Below are positions 7,915-15,120 of a DNA stretch of 43,630 nucleotides, piece by piece. Within the stretch, counting starts at the first letter, position 1, and each line of letters starts with the position of its first letter. A program made the position numbers and the translations under genes. Origin of the DNA: Halococcus saccharolyticus DSM 5350. Lineage in GTDB: Archaea > Halobacteriota > Halobacteria > Halobacteriales > Halococcaceae. The notes under the pieces were generated by a model. It saw nothing but the letters and a program-made list of their open reading frames with translations, did no database searches and had not been told where the DNA came from. Location: assembly GCF_000336915.1 (NCBI RefSeq), contig NZ_AOMD01000030.1, positions 219,349 through 262,978 of the forward strand, given 5' to 3'.

Positions 7915-9249
7915 GTGGCCGTCACGCTCGCGTTCGAGGACGGGACCGTTCGGATCGAGGGGAGCGTCCCCGATCTCCCGTTCGTCGAACCCGACCCGCG
8001 CTCGAAGACCGCCCGTGCGCCCGCTGTTCGCTACGCCGCGCTCCGTGAGGCACTCGACGAGTGTGGCGTCACCTTCGACGACCGCGTGCTCGCCGACCCC
8101 TCGATCGACGTGCGCTCGGCGTACGAACTCCGGGAGTACCAACAGGAAGCGCTCGACGCGTGGCGCGCGAACGACGACCGAGGCTGTCTCGAACTCCCGA
8201 CTGGAAGTGGGAAAACGGTGATCGGGCTCGCGGCGATCGAGGCGCTCGACACCGCAGCGCTCGTGGTCGTGCCGACGATCGACCTGCTCGAACAGTGGCG
8301 ACGCGAGTGTGAAACCGAGTTCGACGTGGAAGTCGGGCAGTTGGGCGGCGGCGAACAGCGCGTCGAAGCGCTCACCATCGCGACGTACGACTCGGCGTAT
8401 CTCCGGGCCGACGACATCGGCGATCGGTTCGGACTGGTGATCTTCGACGAGGTCCACCACCTCGGCGGCGAGGGGTATCGCGAGATCGCGCGTCTGCTCG
8501 CCGTGCCCGCCAGGCTCGGGCTGACCGCGACGTTCGAGCGGCCCGACGGCGCACACGAGATCGTCGAAGACCTCTGCGGCCCGCTCGTCTACCGGATCGC
8601 CCCCGACGATCTGGCGGGGGAGCACCTCGCGGCTTACGACATCAAGCGACTCGCAGTCGAACTCACCGACGAGGAGCGAGCCGCATACGACGACCACCGC
8701 GAGACGTTCACGAACTACCTCGCCACCTCGAACCTCGACATGCGGAGCGGGAGCGACTACCGGAAGCTCGTGATGCGCTCGGGCAACGATCCTCAGGCGC
8801 GTGAGGCGCTGCTCGCCAACCAGCGTGCCCGCGAGGTGATGATGAACGCCGACGCCAAGGTCGCAACGCTCGCCGACCTCCTCGATCACCATCGGGAGGA
8901 CAGGGTGATCGTCTTCACCGCGCACAACGATCTCGTGTACCGACTCTCCGAGCGCTTCCTCCTGCCGGCGATCACCCACCAGACGGGGGCGGCCGAACGA
9001 CGGGAGATCCTCGCGAAGTTCCGCGAGGGGACCTACTCCCGGGTCGTCGCTGCGAACGTACTCGACGAGGGCGTGGACGTGCCGGCCGCGAACGTCGCGG
9101 TCGTGCTCTCGGGGAGTGGCTCGACACGGGAGTTCACCCAGCGGCTCGGACGGATCCTGCGACCCACCGAGGACGGGGGACGAGCACTGCTCTACGAAGT
9201 CGTCACCGAGGAAACCGCCGAGGAGCGGGTGGCCGAACGGCGACGGTGA
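7915..9249 (+). CDS. XPB/Rad25-type DNA helicase
   Basis: This is the archaeal XPB, a superfamily 2 helicase that pairs with the Bax1 nuclease encoded next to it and is thought to act in nucleotide excision repair. The 444-aa length matches the archaeal type (about 450 aa). An N-terminal damage-recognition-like domain (1-70) comes first, then Walker A LPTGSGKT (94-101), the DEVH box (178-181), TAT (204-206), a thumb-like insertion (about 240-285) and motif VI QRLGRILRP (near residue 410). The RED motif of characterised XPBs (ERED in the Archaeoglobus protein, from memory) reads ERPD here (208-211), so its Glu is replaced by Pro. The start is a GTG, opposite grpE. The XPB-Bax1 order is the usual archaeal one, though 345 bp separate them here. 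Confidence 0.93.
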   Translation: MAVTLAFEDGTVRIEGSVPDLPFVEPDPRSKTARAPAVRYAALREALDECGVTFDDRVLADPSIDVRSAYELREYQQEALDAWRANDDRGCLELPTGSGKTVIGLAAIEALDTAALVVVPTIDLLEQWRRECETEFDVEVGQLGGGEQRVEALTIATYDSAYLRADDIGDRFGLVIFDEVHHLGGEGYREIARLLAVPARLGLTATFERPDGAHEIVEDLCGPLVYRIAPDDLAGEHLAAYDIKRLAVELTDEERAAYDDHRETFTNYLATSNLDMRSGSDYRKLVMRSGNDPQAREALLANQRAREVMMNADAKVATLADLLDHHREDRVIVFTAHNDLVYRLSERFLLPAITHQTGAAERREILAKFREGTYSRVVAANVLDEGVDVPAANVAVVLSGSGSTREFTQRLGRILRPTEDGGRALLYEVVTEETAEERVAERRR

Positions 9250-9268
9250 CATTCGCACCGTTCGGACG

Positions 9269-9412
9269 TCAATCGGTGTGCAGCAAAACGGTTGCTTTGG
9301 CTGTCGCTGTCGTGAGCACCGCTGCGATGCCGACACAAATGAGAACCGCAAGCCACGGACCTTCCCAACTGACTCCCTCGTTCCGTTCGCTCCGCTCACT
9401 CCACTCGGTCAT
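9269..9412 (-). CDS. Possible 47-aa single-helix membrane peptide
   Basis: A minus-strand ATG at 9412 opens a 47-aa frame ending at TGA 9269-9271. The first ~18 residues are polar and charged (MTEWSERSERNEGVSWEG). They are followed by a clean 24-residue hydrophobic stretch (LAVLICVGIAAVLTTATAKA continuing to VLL) and a short HTD tail, the layout of a small single-span membrane protein. It fills most of the gap between XPB and Bax1 and is convergent with XPB. The N-terminal codons lie in AGTGAGCGGAGCGAAC-type repeat DNA, which weakens the case. No function can be given. Confidence 0.4.
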   Translation of the reverse strand: MTEWSERSERNEGVSWEGPWLAVLICVGIAAVLTTATAKATVLLHTD

Positions 9413-9565
9413 CCACCGTCAGAGCTTCGCTCTGACGAGCCTGCACTCGCTGCGCTTGTGCAGACCTCGCACGAGGCGCGCGTCTTCGATGCACTCCCGC
9501 GCGCCACCGGCACCGCTGTCAAGAGTGAACCGCTTCTCGGCCGATAGTCGGGTAGTGCGGTGCGA
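9413..9565. other. Remaining gap between XPB and Bax1
   Basis: No gene is seen here. A short inverted repeat, CAGAGCTTCG (9420-9429) with CGAAGC-like partners nearby, and CTGCACTCGC-type low-complexity sequence are present. The Bax1 TATA box lies at its right edge. Confidence 0.5.
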
Positions 9566-9573
9566 TTTTTATA
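9566..9573 (+). promoter_or_regulatory. TATA box for the Bax1 gene
   Basis: TTTTTATA, a near-consensus archaeal TATA box, lies 22-29 bases before the GTG at 9595. This predicts a leaderless transcript and supports that start. It shows that Bax1 has its own promoter despite following XPB. Confidence 0.7.
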
Positions 9574-9594
9574 CGCCGAGCCGCCACTTCTGGT

Positions 9595-11184
9595 GTGCTC
9601 ACGAAGGACCTCCTCCGGGTGTCACGCGCGGGCGGCGGCTACCACCCGCAGTTCACGACCCGGGAGGACCGCCCGCTCGCGGCGCGGGTCATTGGGGTCT
9701 ATCAGGGCCACGTCGGCGAGCCCAGGCACGAACTCGACGACGCGCTCGAAACCCTCGAACGCGATGCCGACGACTTCAAACTCGTTCGCGGGTTCGCGAA
9801 ACTGCTTGACCGGGAGGCTACCTTCGAGACACGGGCGGCAATCGAGCCCGAGCGCGCGCGGCGTGCGACGTTTGCGGCCGCGGAGTCCGTCGGGGTCGTC
9901 ACCACGGCCGAACGCGATCGGGCACTCGTGGCGGCCGCCGACCGACTCGATACCACGTCCGAGATCATCGAGGGCTCACTGTACGCCGATCTCGATGAGC
10001 GCGAGGTGCTCGCGGCGTTCGATTCGCCGTGGGATCCCAAGGAACTCTGCGCACAGTACGATCTCTCACTCGCCCAAACAGTGCTGTTCGACGCGACCAA
10101 ACTCCGTGTGCGGAGTGCGGACCCGAAGGCACTCGTCTCGGCGGTCAAGCGCCTCCGATTGCTGTACGAGATCCGGAACACCGACCCGGACGACGGCGGA
10201 TCCGACCGCTCCGCTCACCTCTCGGATCGCGAGGTGATCGTCACCGGCCCCGACAGCCTGTTCCGGCGAACGCGACGGTACGGCACGCGGTTCGCCCGGT
10301 TGCTCCGCACGATCACGAAGGCGGGCGAGTGGGAGCTCACGGCGACCATCGACGACCGTGGAACCGAGCGCGAGCTCCGGCTCACTCACGAGGACCTCCG
10401 GGTGCCTGGCACCGAGCCGGTCGTCGAGATCGAGTACGACAGCGCCGTGGAGGCCGACTTCGCCGCGCGATTCGAATCGCTCGATCTCGACTGGGACTTG
10501 GTGCGCGAGCCCGAACCGCTCGCGACCGGTTCGCGGGTGATGATCCCCGACTTCGCGTTCGACTGGAAACATGAGGTTCCCGACATCGCCGACGGCGACT
10601 CGGGAGCAGGGAAGACTGTGTCTTCCCGCGCGTTCCGGGTCTTCTTCGAGATCATGGGCTTCTGGACGCCCGAGTACGTCGAGAAGAAGCTCGACCAGAT
10701 TGATGGGTTGGAGAACGTCGAGCTGCTCGTAGCGGTCGACGAGTCGCTCGGCGTCGGGGAAGACCTCGAAGCCCGCGACGCCCGCGCAATCCCGTACTCG
10801 GGAACCGTGCGACTCGCGGACGTCCGCGACGCGCTTCGACAGTACGAAGACCGATTGAACGCGGACCAGGCGGCGGCATTGCCCGACGAGCTGGTTCCCG
10901 AGGCCGACGTGGTCGCGCTCGCCGCACTCGCGGCCGACCACGGCGTGAGCGAGACGGCGATCGAGAACAAGGCGTTCCCCGATCACGAGCGCGTCGGACG
11001 GACGCTCGTTCGCCCCGCCGTGCTCGATACGCTCGCCGACGACATCGAGCCCGGAATCGAACTCTCGGCGGTCGAGGAACGCCTCGCCGCACACAGTATC
11101 GAGGACACGAGTGCGATGCTATCACAGCTCGGCTACCGCGTCGAGTGGGAGGGGTTGAGCGGCGGCGTCGTCCGGGAGAAATGA
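9595..11184 (+). CDS. Bax1 endonuclease, XPB partner (DUF790)
   Basis: The 529-aa protein is the archaeal DUF790/Bax1 family, a structure-specific nuclease that binds XPB and cuts at repair bubbles. The N-terminal part opens with the typical MLTKDLLRVSRAGGGYHPQF. A helical middle (about 90-220) includes the family segment LSLAQTVLFDATKLRV. The C-terminal nuclease region has IPDFAFDW (near residue 318) and VFFEIMGFWTPEYVEKKL (near 350), a PD-(D/E)xK-like core. The GTG start at 9595 is fixed by a TATA box 22-29 bases upstream. It follows XPB on the same strand, supporting the functional pair. Its stop overlaps a 30-codon frame (11181-11273). Confidence 0.92.
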   Translation: MLTKDLLRVSRAGGGYHPQFTTREDRPLAARVIGVYQGHVGEPRHELDDALETLERDADDFKLVRGFAKLLDREATFETRAAIEPERARRATFAAAESVGVVTTAERDRALVAAADRLDTTSEIIEGSLYADLDEREVLAAFDSPWDPKELCAQYDLSLAQTVLFDATKLRVRSADPKALVSAVKRLRLLYEIRNTDPDDGGSDRSAHLSDREVIVTGPDSLFRRTRRYGTRFARLLRTITKAGEWELTATIDDRGTERELRLTHEDLRVPGTEPVVEIEYDSAVEADFAARFESLDLDWDLVREPEPLATGSRVMIPDFAFDWKHEVPDIADGDSGAGKTVSSRAFRVFFEIMGFWTPEYVEKKLDQIDGLENVELLVAVDESLGVGEDLEARDARAIPYSGTVRLADVRDALRQYEDRLNADQAAALPDELVPEADVVALAALAADHGVSETAIENKAFPDHERVGRTLVRPAVLDTLADDIEPGIELSAVEERLAAHSIEDTSAMLSQLGYRVEWEGLSGGVVREK

Positions 11185-11273
11185 CGGAACCCGACGGCGA
11201 GCATCAGCGCGATGGCGTTGCCGAGGCCGGAGCCTCGGTGGACGATCGCCCGTCGGCGAGCGACGCTACGTGA
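11181..11273 (+). CDS. Possible 30-aa acidic peptide coupled to Bax1
   Basis: An ATG overlapping the Bax1 stop codon by four bases (ATGA) opens a 30-codon frame, M-TEPDGEHQRDGVAEAGAS and onward, acidic and low in complexity like haloarchaeal N-termini. Its stop runs into the 3' end of the convergent membrane protein gene. It could be a translated short peptide, the remnant of a longer downstream gene, or chance. Confidence 0.25.
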   Translation: MTEPDGEHQRDGVAEAGASVDDRPSASDAT

Positions 11274-12060
11274 CGGCGGGCCGAATCTGCCGGTAGAACG
11301 CCACCCCGTACGTCATCGAGAACGCCCCAACAACGCCGGAGAGTACGACGAATACGGCCACAGCCACGATTGCCGCGCCTGGTGAAAGGGCTGGGAGACC
11401 GTCGGTGGGCGTTGGATTCTGCAGCAGCGCGAACAGCGCCCCGAACGCACCGAAGACGCCGCCGATGAGCGAGAGGACGAGCGTATAGCCGAGCGTGCTG
11501 AGTTTGTGTCCCCGAACCGCTCCGACGCTTCGCTTAAACCCGTCGACAGCACCCACGTCATCGAGCACGATGGCTTGTCCGAAAAACTGGATGAAGAAGA
11601 AAAGCAGGAAGTACAGCAGAAAGGCCACCAGTGCGACGCCAGCAATGGCGAGGAACGCGACTCCGCCGAGCGCGTCGCCGGCGGAGACGACAGCGACACC
11701 GCCGACTGTGGTGACGATGAGCAGCGCGACGACGTACAGGATCGCCACTCCCATCAGGATGAGAAACGCCCCGAACAGCGAGACGTAGTTCGCCTTCCCG
11801 GCGCTCACGAACGTCCCGAGGCTCGTTTTCCCTTCGACTGCCTCGTTTCCCATCCCGATGATGCCGCCGAAAAAGAACGGGTAGAGCAGCACGAAGAGCA
11901 GCGAGAGAAGCCCGGTGGCGACCACGAGGGTGGTGGAGTTGGCGGACTGAGCGAGCAGCTGTGGTACCTGGACGAGCCCGAGCACCAACGCAACAACGAT
12001 CAGAATCGGATTCCGTGCGACCGCGGTAACCGTCTGTCGGCCTGCCGACATCGCACCCAT
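11266..12060 (-). CDS. Haloarchaeal multi-pass membrane protein
   Basis: The 264-aa protein has about six predicted membrane helices: after a short N-terminal segment (NPILIVVALVLGLVQVP), around LLSLLFVLLYPFFFGG, LFGAFLILMGVAILYVVALL, AIAGVALVAFLLYFLLFFF, YTLVLSLIGGVFGAFGALF and AIVAVAVFVVLSGVVGAF. The region QAIVLDDVGAVDGFKRSVGAVRGHKLSTLGY resembles haloarchaeal membrane proteins loosely related to the glycerophosphodiester phosphodiesterase membrane-domain group. No catalytic motif is seen, so no function is assigned. A second ATG at 12051 is possible. It diverges from the SMR exporter gene and shares the AT-rich control region 12077-12114 with it. Confidence 0.75.
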   Translation of the reverse strand: MGAMSAGRQTVTAVARNPILIVVALVLGLVQVPQLLAQSANSTTLVVATGLLSLLFVLLYPFFFGGIIGMGNEAVEGKTSLGTFVSAGKANYVSLFGAFLILMGVAILYVVALLIVTTVGGVAVVSAGDALGGVAFLAIAGVALVAFLLYFLLFFFIQFFGQAIVLDDVGAVDGFKRSVGAVRGHKLSTLGYTLVLSLIGGVFGAFGALFALLQNPTPTDGLPALSPGAAIVAVAVFVVLSGVVGAFSMTYGVAFYRQIRPAVT

Positions 12061-12076
12061 GGTAGCACCTCATGAA

Positions 12077-12114
12077 GGAATACAATAAATATTTTATTCC
12101 CAATATTAATATTG
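12077..12114. promoter_or_regulatory. AT-rich double palindrome between divergent membrane genes
   Basis: Two adjoining palindromes lie in a 38-bp stretch that is over 80% A+T, in a genome that is strongly GC-rich. The first, 12077-12100, begins GGAATACAAT and ends TTTTATTCC, with 20 of 24 positions symmetric. The second, 12101-12114, is the perfect palindrome CAATATTAATATTG. The stretch contains TATA-like sequences facing the gene that starts at 12060 and lies about 67 bases before the exporter ATG at 12181. It could be a shared promoter with two operator sites. Confidence 0.55.
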
Positions 12115-12180
12115 TGCACTAAGACGAGATGCTTCGCCGCACATCGCAGATCCTATCATCGATCCCGGTGGAGTGGCGAC

Positions 12181-12501
12181 ATGAACCCGTGGCTCCTGCT
12201 CGTCGTCGCCGGTGTGTTCGAGATCGGCTGGGCCATCGGTCTCGAATACTCCGAGGGCTTCACCGAACTCCTCCCGAGCATCGCGACCGTCGTCGCGCTC
12301 GTCGTCAGCATGCTGTTGCTGGCGCGGGCGGTCCAGTCGCTCCCGATCGGGACGGCCTACGCGGTCTGGACCGGCATCGGTGCGGTCGGGGCGGCGACGC
12401 TCGGCGTCGTACTGTTCGACGAACCGGTCAGCATCGCTCGTGTGGGGTTCATCTCGTGTATCGTCCTCGGCGTCGTCGGGCTGAACTTCACCACCCACTA
12501 A
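12181..12501 (+). CDS. SMR-family transporter, SugE/Gdx type
   Basis: The 106-aa protein is a four-helix small multidrug resistance transporter that works as an antiparallel dimer. The essential ion-coupling glutamate is Glu14 (VFEIGWAIGL). The following segment GLEYSEGFTELLPS matches the SugE/Gdx subgroup (GLKYSEGFTRL in well-known members) better than EmrE, so it probably exports guanidinium or related cations in exchange for protons. AVWTGIGAVGA in helix 3 is the conserved dimer-interface segment. The ATG at 12181 gives the normal family length; the longer upstream frame adds Arg/Ser-rich residues. Substrate is inferred from subgroup motifs. Confidence 0.9.
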   Translation: MNPWLLLVVAGVFEIGWAIGLEYSEGFTELLPSIATVVALVVSMLLLARAVQSLPIGTAYAVWTGIGAVGAATLGVVLFDEPVSIARVGFISCIVLGVVGLNFTTH

Positions 12502-12540
12502 TCGTCCACGGCGCGCTCACGGCTCGTCCGTATCGACCTC

Positions 12541-13065
12541 TCAGAGCTCTCGACGACGCCCCTTCGGGATCTGCGATCGGAGCTCGCCGTGGAGGTAGAG
12601 TCCGACACCGAGCGGTTCGCGCGCGCCCGCGAGATCGTGGGCAACGATCAGATAGCCCCAGTCGCCGTCCCACTCGATCTCTTGATCCTCGCCCGCGACG
12701 AACCGCCGCGCCGCCTCCCGCGAGAGGGTGAGCACGTTCCGACTCGCGTGGCGACCGAAGCGCTGGACCGCGTCGGTGGTGGGTTTCCAGTGCTCCTGGC
12801 GCGTTCGGAGAAAGGTGATCCCGAGGCTCTCGATCGCGATCGGCGAATCGATCTCCCCGCGAAACGCCCAGAGTTTTCGTGAGCCCTTCTCCCAGAACGT
12901 GTAGTCGGCGAAGACGGTGGAGTCGATGCCGTATCGCTCGTCCCAGAATTCGAGTACTGCCTCGCGGGTCGCCCGGCCCGCGATCTCGCGCTCGGCGGCG
13001 GTGGCGGGCAGGCGAGCGAATTGGGTGCCATCGTTTTCAGCGAGCCCGTCGCTCGGCTCGCTCAT
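12541..13065 (-). CDS. PUA-like RNA-binding protein paired with an m5C methyltransferase
   Basis: The protein is 174 aa from the ATG at 13065, which overlaps the stop of the upstream methyltransferase gene by four bases (ATGA). The C-terminal third (GYLIVAHDLAGAREPLGVGL, then LHGELRSQIPKGRR) looks like a PUA-like fold of the kind found at the C-terminus of NOP2/Sun and RsmF enzymes. The N-terminal part (AVLEFWDERYGID and WEKGSRKLWAF) resembles the Nip7-like region preceding such domains. It probably forms, with the methyltransferase, a two-subunit rRNA- or tRNA-modifying enzyme (inference from fusion in other organisms). The earlier in-frame start at 13170 is rejected because it lies inside the methyltransferase gene. 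Confidence 0.75.
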   Translation of the reverse strand: MSEPSDGLAENDGTQFARLPATAAEREIAGRATREAVLEFWDERYGIDSTVFADYTFWEKGSRKLWAFRGEIDSPIAIESLGITFLRTRQEHWKPTTDAVQRFGRHASRNVLTLSREAARRFVAGEDQEIEWDGDWGYLIVAHDLAGAREPLGVGLYLHGELRSQIPKGRRREL

Positions 13066-13970
13066 CCGCCGACCTCCAGTTTCGCACAGAAAAAGCCACC
13101 CGTGTCGTTCAGGTGCGGGTAGATCCGCTTGGCCCGCTCCACGCTCGGATCGAAGCGCTCGCCCTCCCACTCGGTGATACCGGGACGGCTGTCGAGCGCA
13201 CAGTTGAAATCGACGAGCCGGCAGTTTTCGCTATCGAGAACGCCATCGAGCACGGCCTCGTTCTCTTCGGGGGCGAACGTACACGTCGAGTAGACGACCG
13301 CTCCGCCCGACCGGGTGGCCTGGATCGCCCGTCGGAGGATCGCTTCCTGGGTGCTCGCGATCTCGTCGAGATAGCCGACCGACCACTGATCGAGCGCATC
13401 AGGGTTCTTTCGGATCGTTCCCTCGCACGAACACGGCACGTCACACAGTGAGCGGTCGAACGCGTCGAAATCGAACGGCGCGAGCGAGTAGTTTCGAGCG
13501 TCGCGGTTCGTCACCGCCATCGAGGTCACGCCGAGACGCTCGGCGTTGAACCGCAGCGCCGACAGTCGGCCGAGATTTCTGTCGTTGGCGACCACGAGGC
13601 CGGCGTCGTCGGCGCGCGCCGCGAGCTGGGTGGCCTTCCCACCGGGGGCGGCGCAGGCGGCCCAGACGCGCTCGCCAGGCTCGGGATCACAGACGCGGGC
13701 GGGCAGCGCCGACACTTCCTCCTGGCCGTGGAACCAGCCGTGAAACGCTCCCCACGTCCGTCCCGGATGATCGGTATCGAGGCGGAGGAGTCTGGGATGC
13801 CACTCACACGGTTCGTAGTCGATCCCCTCTTCCTCGAGGGCGGTGCGAGCGCGCTCGGGTGTCGCCTTGATCCCGTTGACTCGGACGACCGACGGCAGCG
13901 GCCGTTCGCAGGCCGCTCGGAACGCCCCGAAATCGTCGATCAGCGGCTCGTATCGGGAGAGCACATCCAT
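13062..13970 (-). CDS. NOP2/Sun-family RNA m5C methyltransferase
   Basis: The 302-aa enzyme transfers a methyl group from SAM to carbon 5 of cytosine in rRNA or tRNA. The SAM-binding loop AAPGGKATQLAA is at 107-118. The two catalytic cysteines are in motif IV DVPC (Cys180) and motif VI STCTFAPEENE (Cys230). KNPDALDQWS after motif IV is typical of archaeal members. The ATG at 13970 (MDVLSRYEPL) is chosen over an upstream start that adds a basic, non-conserved leader. It lacks a C-terminal RNA-binding domain, which is supplied by the overlapping PUA-like gene. It diverges from the PAC2 gene. Confidence 0.92.
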   Translation of the reverse strand: MDVLSRYEPLIDDFGAFRAACERPLPSVVRVNGIKATPERARTALEEEGIDYEPCEWHPRLLRLDTDHPGRTWGAFHGWFHGQEEVSALPARVCDPEPGERVWAACAAPGGKATQLAARADDAGLVVANDRNLGRLSALRFNAERLGVTSMAVTNRDARNYSLAPFDFDAFDRSLCDVPCSCEGTIRKNPDALDQWSVGYLDEIASTQEAILRRAIQATRSGGAVVYSTCTFAPEENEAVLDGVLDSENCRLVDFNCALDSRPGITEWEGERFDPSVERAKRIYPHLNDTGGFFCAKLEVGG

Positions 13971-14113
13971 TGGATGACGATCGTCGTCGGTTCGCTTGTC
14001 GATTTCGGAGTGTGCGTCGGTCGGCCATCGGAGCAGCGACGGTGACCGCATCCCACGGAACGGGACGGTCCCGACAGTTCCGAACAGAATGCCGACCGGC
14101 AGGATGGTCGGAA

Positions 14114-14119
14114 GTTAAG
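14114..14119 (+). promoter_or_regulatory. TATA-like box for the PAC2 gene
   Basis: GTTAAG lies 24-29 bases before the ATG at 14143, favouring a leaderless start there over the GTG at 14128. Confidence 0.4.
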
Positions 14120-14142
14120 TCGACTCAGTGAAAAGAGTACGC

Positions 14143-14880
14143 ATGGCACGCATCGATGTCGTCGTCGACGACGTGTCCCTCGACGCGCCGACGCTCGTCG
14201 AGGGGTTGCCCGGGGTCGGTCTGGTCGGGAAGATCGTGGCCGATCATCTCGTCAGCACGTTCGAGATGGACTACTACGCGGGCGTTCACTGCGAGGGCGT
14301 CCCGCAGGCGGCGGTCTATCGTGGCGAGCGCTCGTCGCTCCGACCGCCCGTCCGCCTCCACGCCGACGAGGAGCGCGATCTACTGGTACTCCAGAGCGAC
14401 GTCCCGGTGTCGCCCGCGGAGGCGACCGAGTTCGCAGCCTGCATCACGGGCTGGCTCGACGCGAACGACGTCACGCCACTGTATCTCAGTGGTCTCCCGG
14501 ATCAGTCCGAAAAGGTGCCCGAGGTCTACGGCGTCTCGACTGGCGGGGGTGAGCGCCTGCTCGACGACGCCGGTATCGTGCCACCCGCGGAGGGTGGTCT
14601 CGTCAGCGGCCCGACCGGCGCGCTGCTGTATCACGCCGGCCGGAACGACCTCGACAGCGTGGGACTGATCGCCGAAACCAATCCTCAGTTCCCCGACCCC
14701 GAGGCCGCCCGGGCGGTGATCGACGGCGGCGTCGAACCCATCGTCGGTATCGAGGTCGACACCGACGCGCTCGTCGATCAGGCCGAGGAAATTCAGGACG
14801 CCCGCGAACGACTCGCAAAGCAGATGCAACAGGCCGACGACGAGAGTTCCCAGGCCGAGCCGCTCCGGATGTTCCAGTAG
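14143..14880 (+). CDS. PAC2-family protein (proteasome assembly chaperone-like)
   Basis: The 245-aa protein belongs to the PAC2 family, related to eukaryotic proteasome assembly chaperones. Typical segments are the N-terminal PTLVEGLPGVGLVGKIVADHL, the central SGPTGALLYHAG region, and a C-terminal acidic helix (QAEEIQDARERLAKQMQQ) ending PLRMFQ, a usual ending for archaeal PAC2 proteins. Archaeal members such as PbaA and PbaB assist or bind the 20S proteasome; a role here is inferred from the family. The ATG at 14143 agrees with the TATA-like box at 14114-14119. A T-run just past the stop marks the transcript end. Confidence 0.88.
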   Translation: MARIDVVVDDVSLDAPTLVEGLPGVGLVGKIVADHLVSTFEMDYYAGVHCEGVPQAAVYRGERSSLRPPVRLHADEERDLLVLQSDVPVSPAEATEFAACITGWLDANDVTPLYLSGLPDQSEKVPEVYGVSTGGGERLLDDAGIVPPAEGGLVSGPTGALLYHAGRNDLDSVGLIAETNPQFPDPEAARAVIDGGVEPIVGIEVDTDALVDQAEEIQDARERLAKQMQQADDESSQAEPLRMFQ

Positions 14881-14881
14881 T

Positions 14882-14890
14882 ACCTTTTTA
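14882..14890 (+). terminator. T-run terminator after the PAC2 gene
   Basis: ACCTTTTTA follows two bases after the stop codon. Short T-runs like this end transcription in archaea. Confidence 0.5.
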
Positions 14891-15120
14891 CTGCGGGGGG
14901 TGCGCTCCCTCGCTACGCTCGGTCGCCCACTCCCGCTTGCAAAAATCTACGCTAAAAACACCCGCTCACTCACTTCGTTCGCTCGCGGTAGGTGTACTGG
15001 CACTCTCCGCGACCGCAACCGCACAGCACCGCCCGAGCCCTCGCTCCCGTTGGTCGCTCGCCCTCGATCCGCCAGGACCGCCACCGCAGCCGCGCCGCAT
15101 TCGCACCGCGGCCGCAACCA
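14891..15120. other. Non-coding gap with GCTCGCTACGCTCG-type repeats
   Basis: No gene is seen between the convergent PAC2 and cysteine-cluster genes. The stretch holds the reverse complement of the GAGCGTAGCGAG 12-mer (14909-14920), a variant (CTCACTTCGTTCGCTCG near 14970) and GC-rich low-complexity sequence. Confidence 0.6.
14909..14920 (-). repeat. GAGCGTAGCGAG dispersed 12-mer, copy 3 (reverse strand)
   Basis: CTCGCTACGCTC is the exact reverse complement of the 12-mer at 31-42 and 3202-3213. It again lies in a gap, next to a transcript end. Confidence 0.5.
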
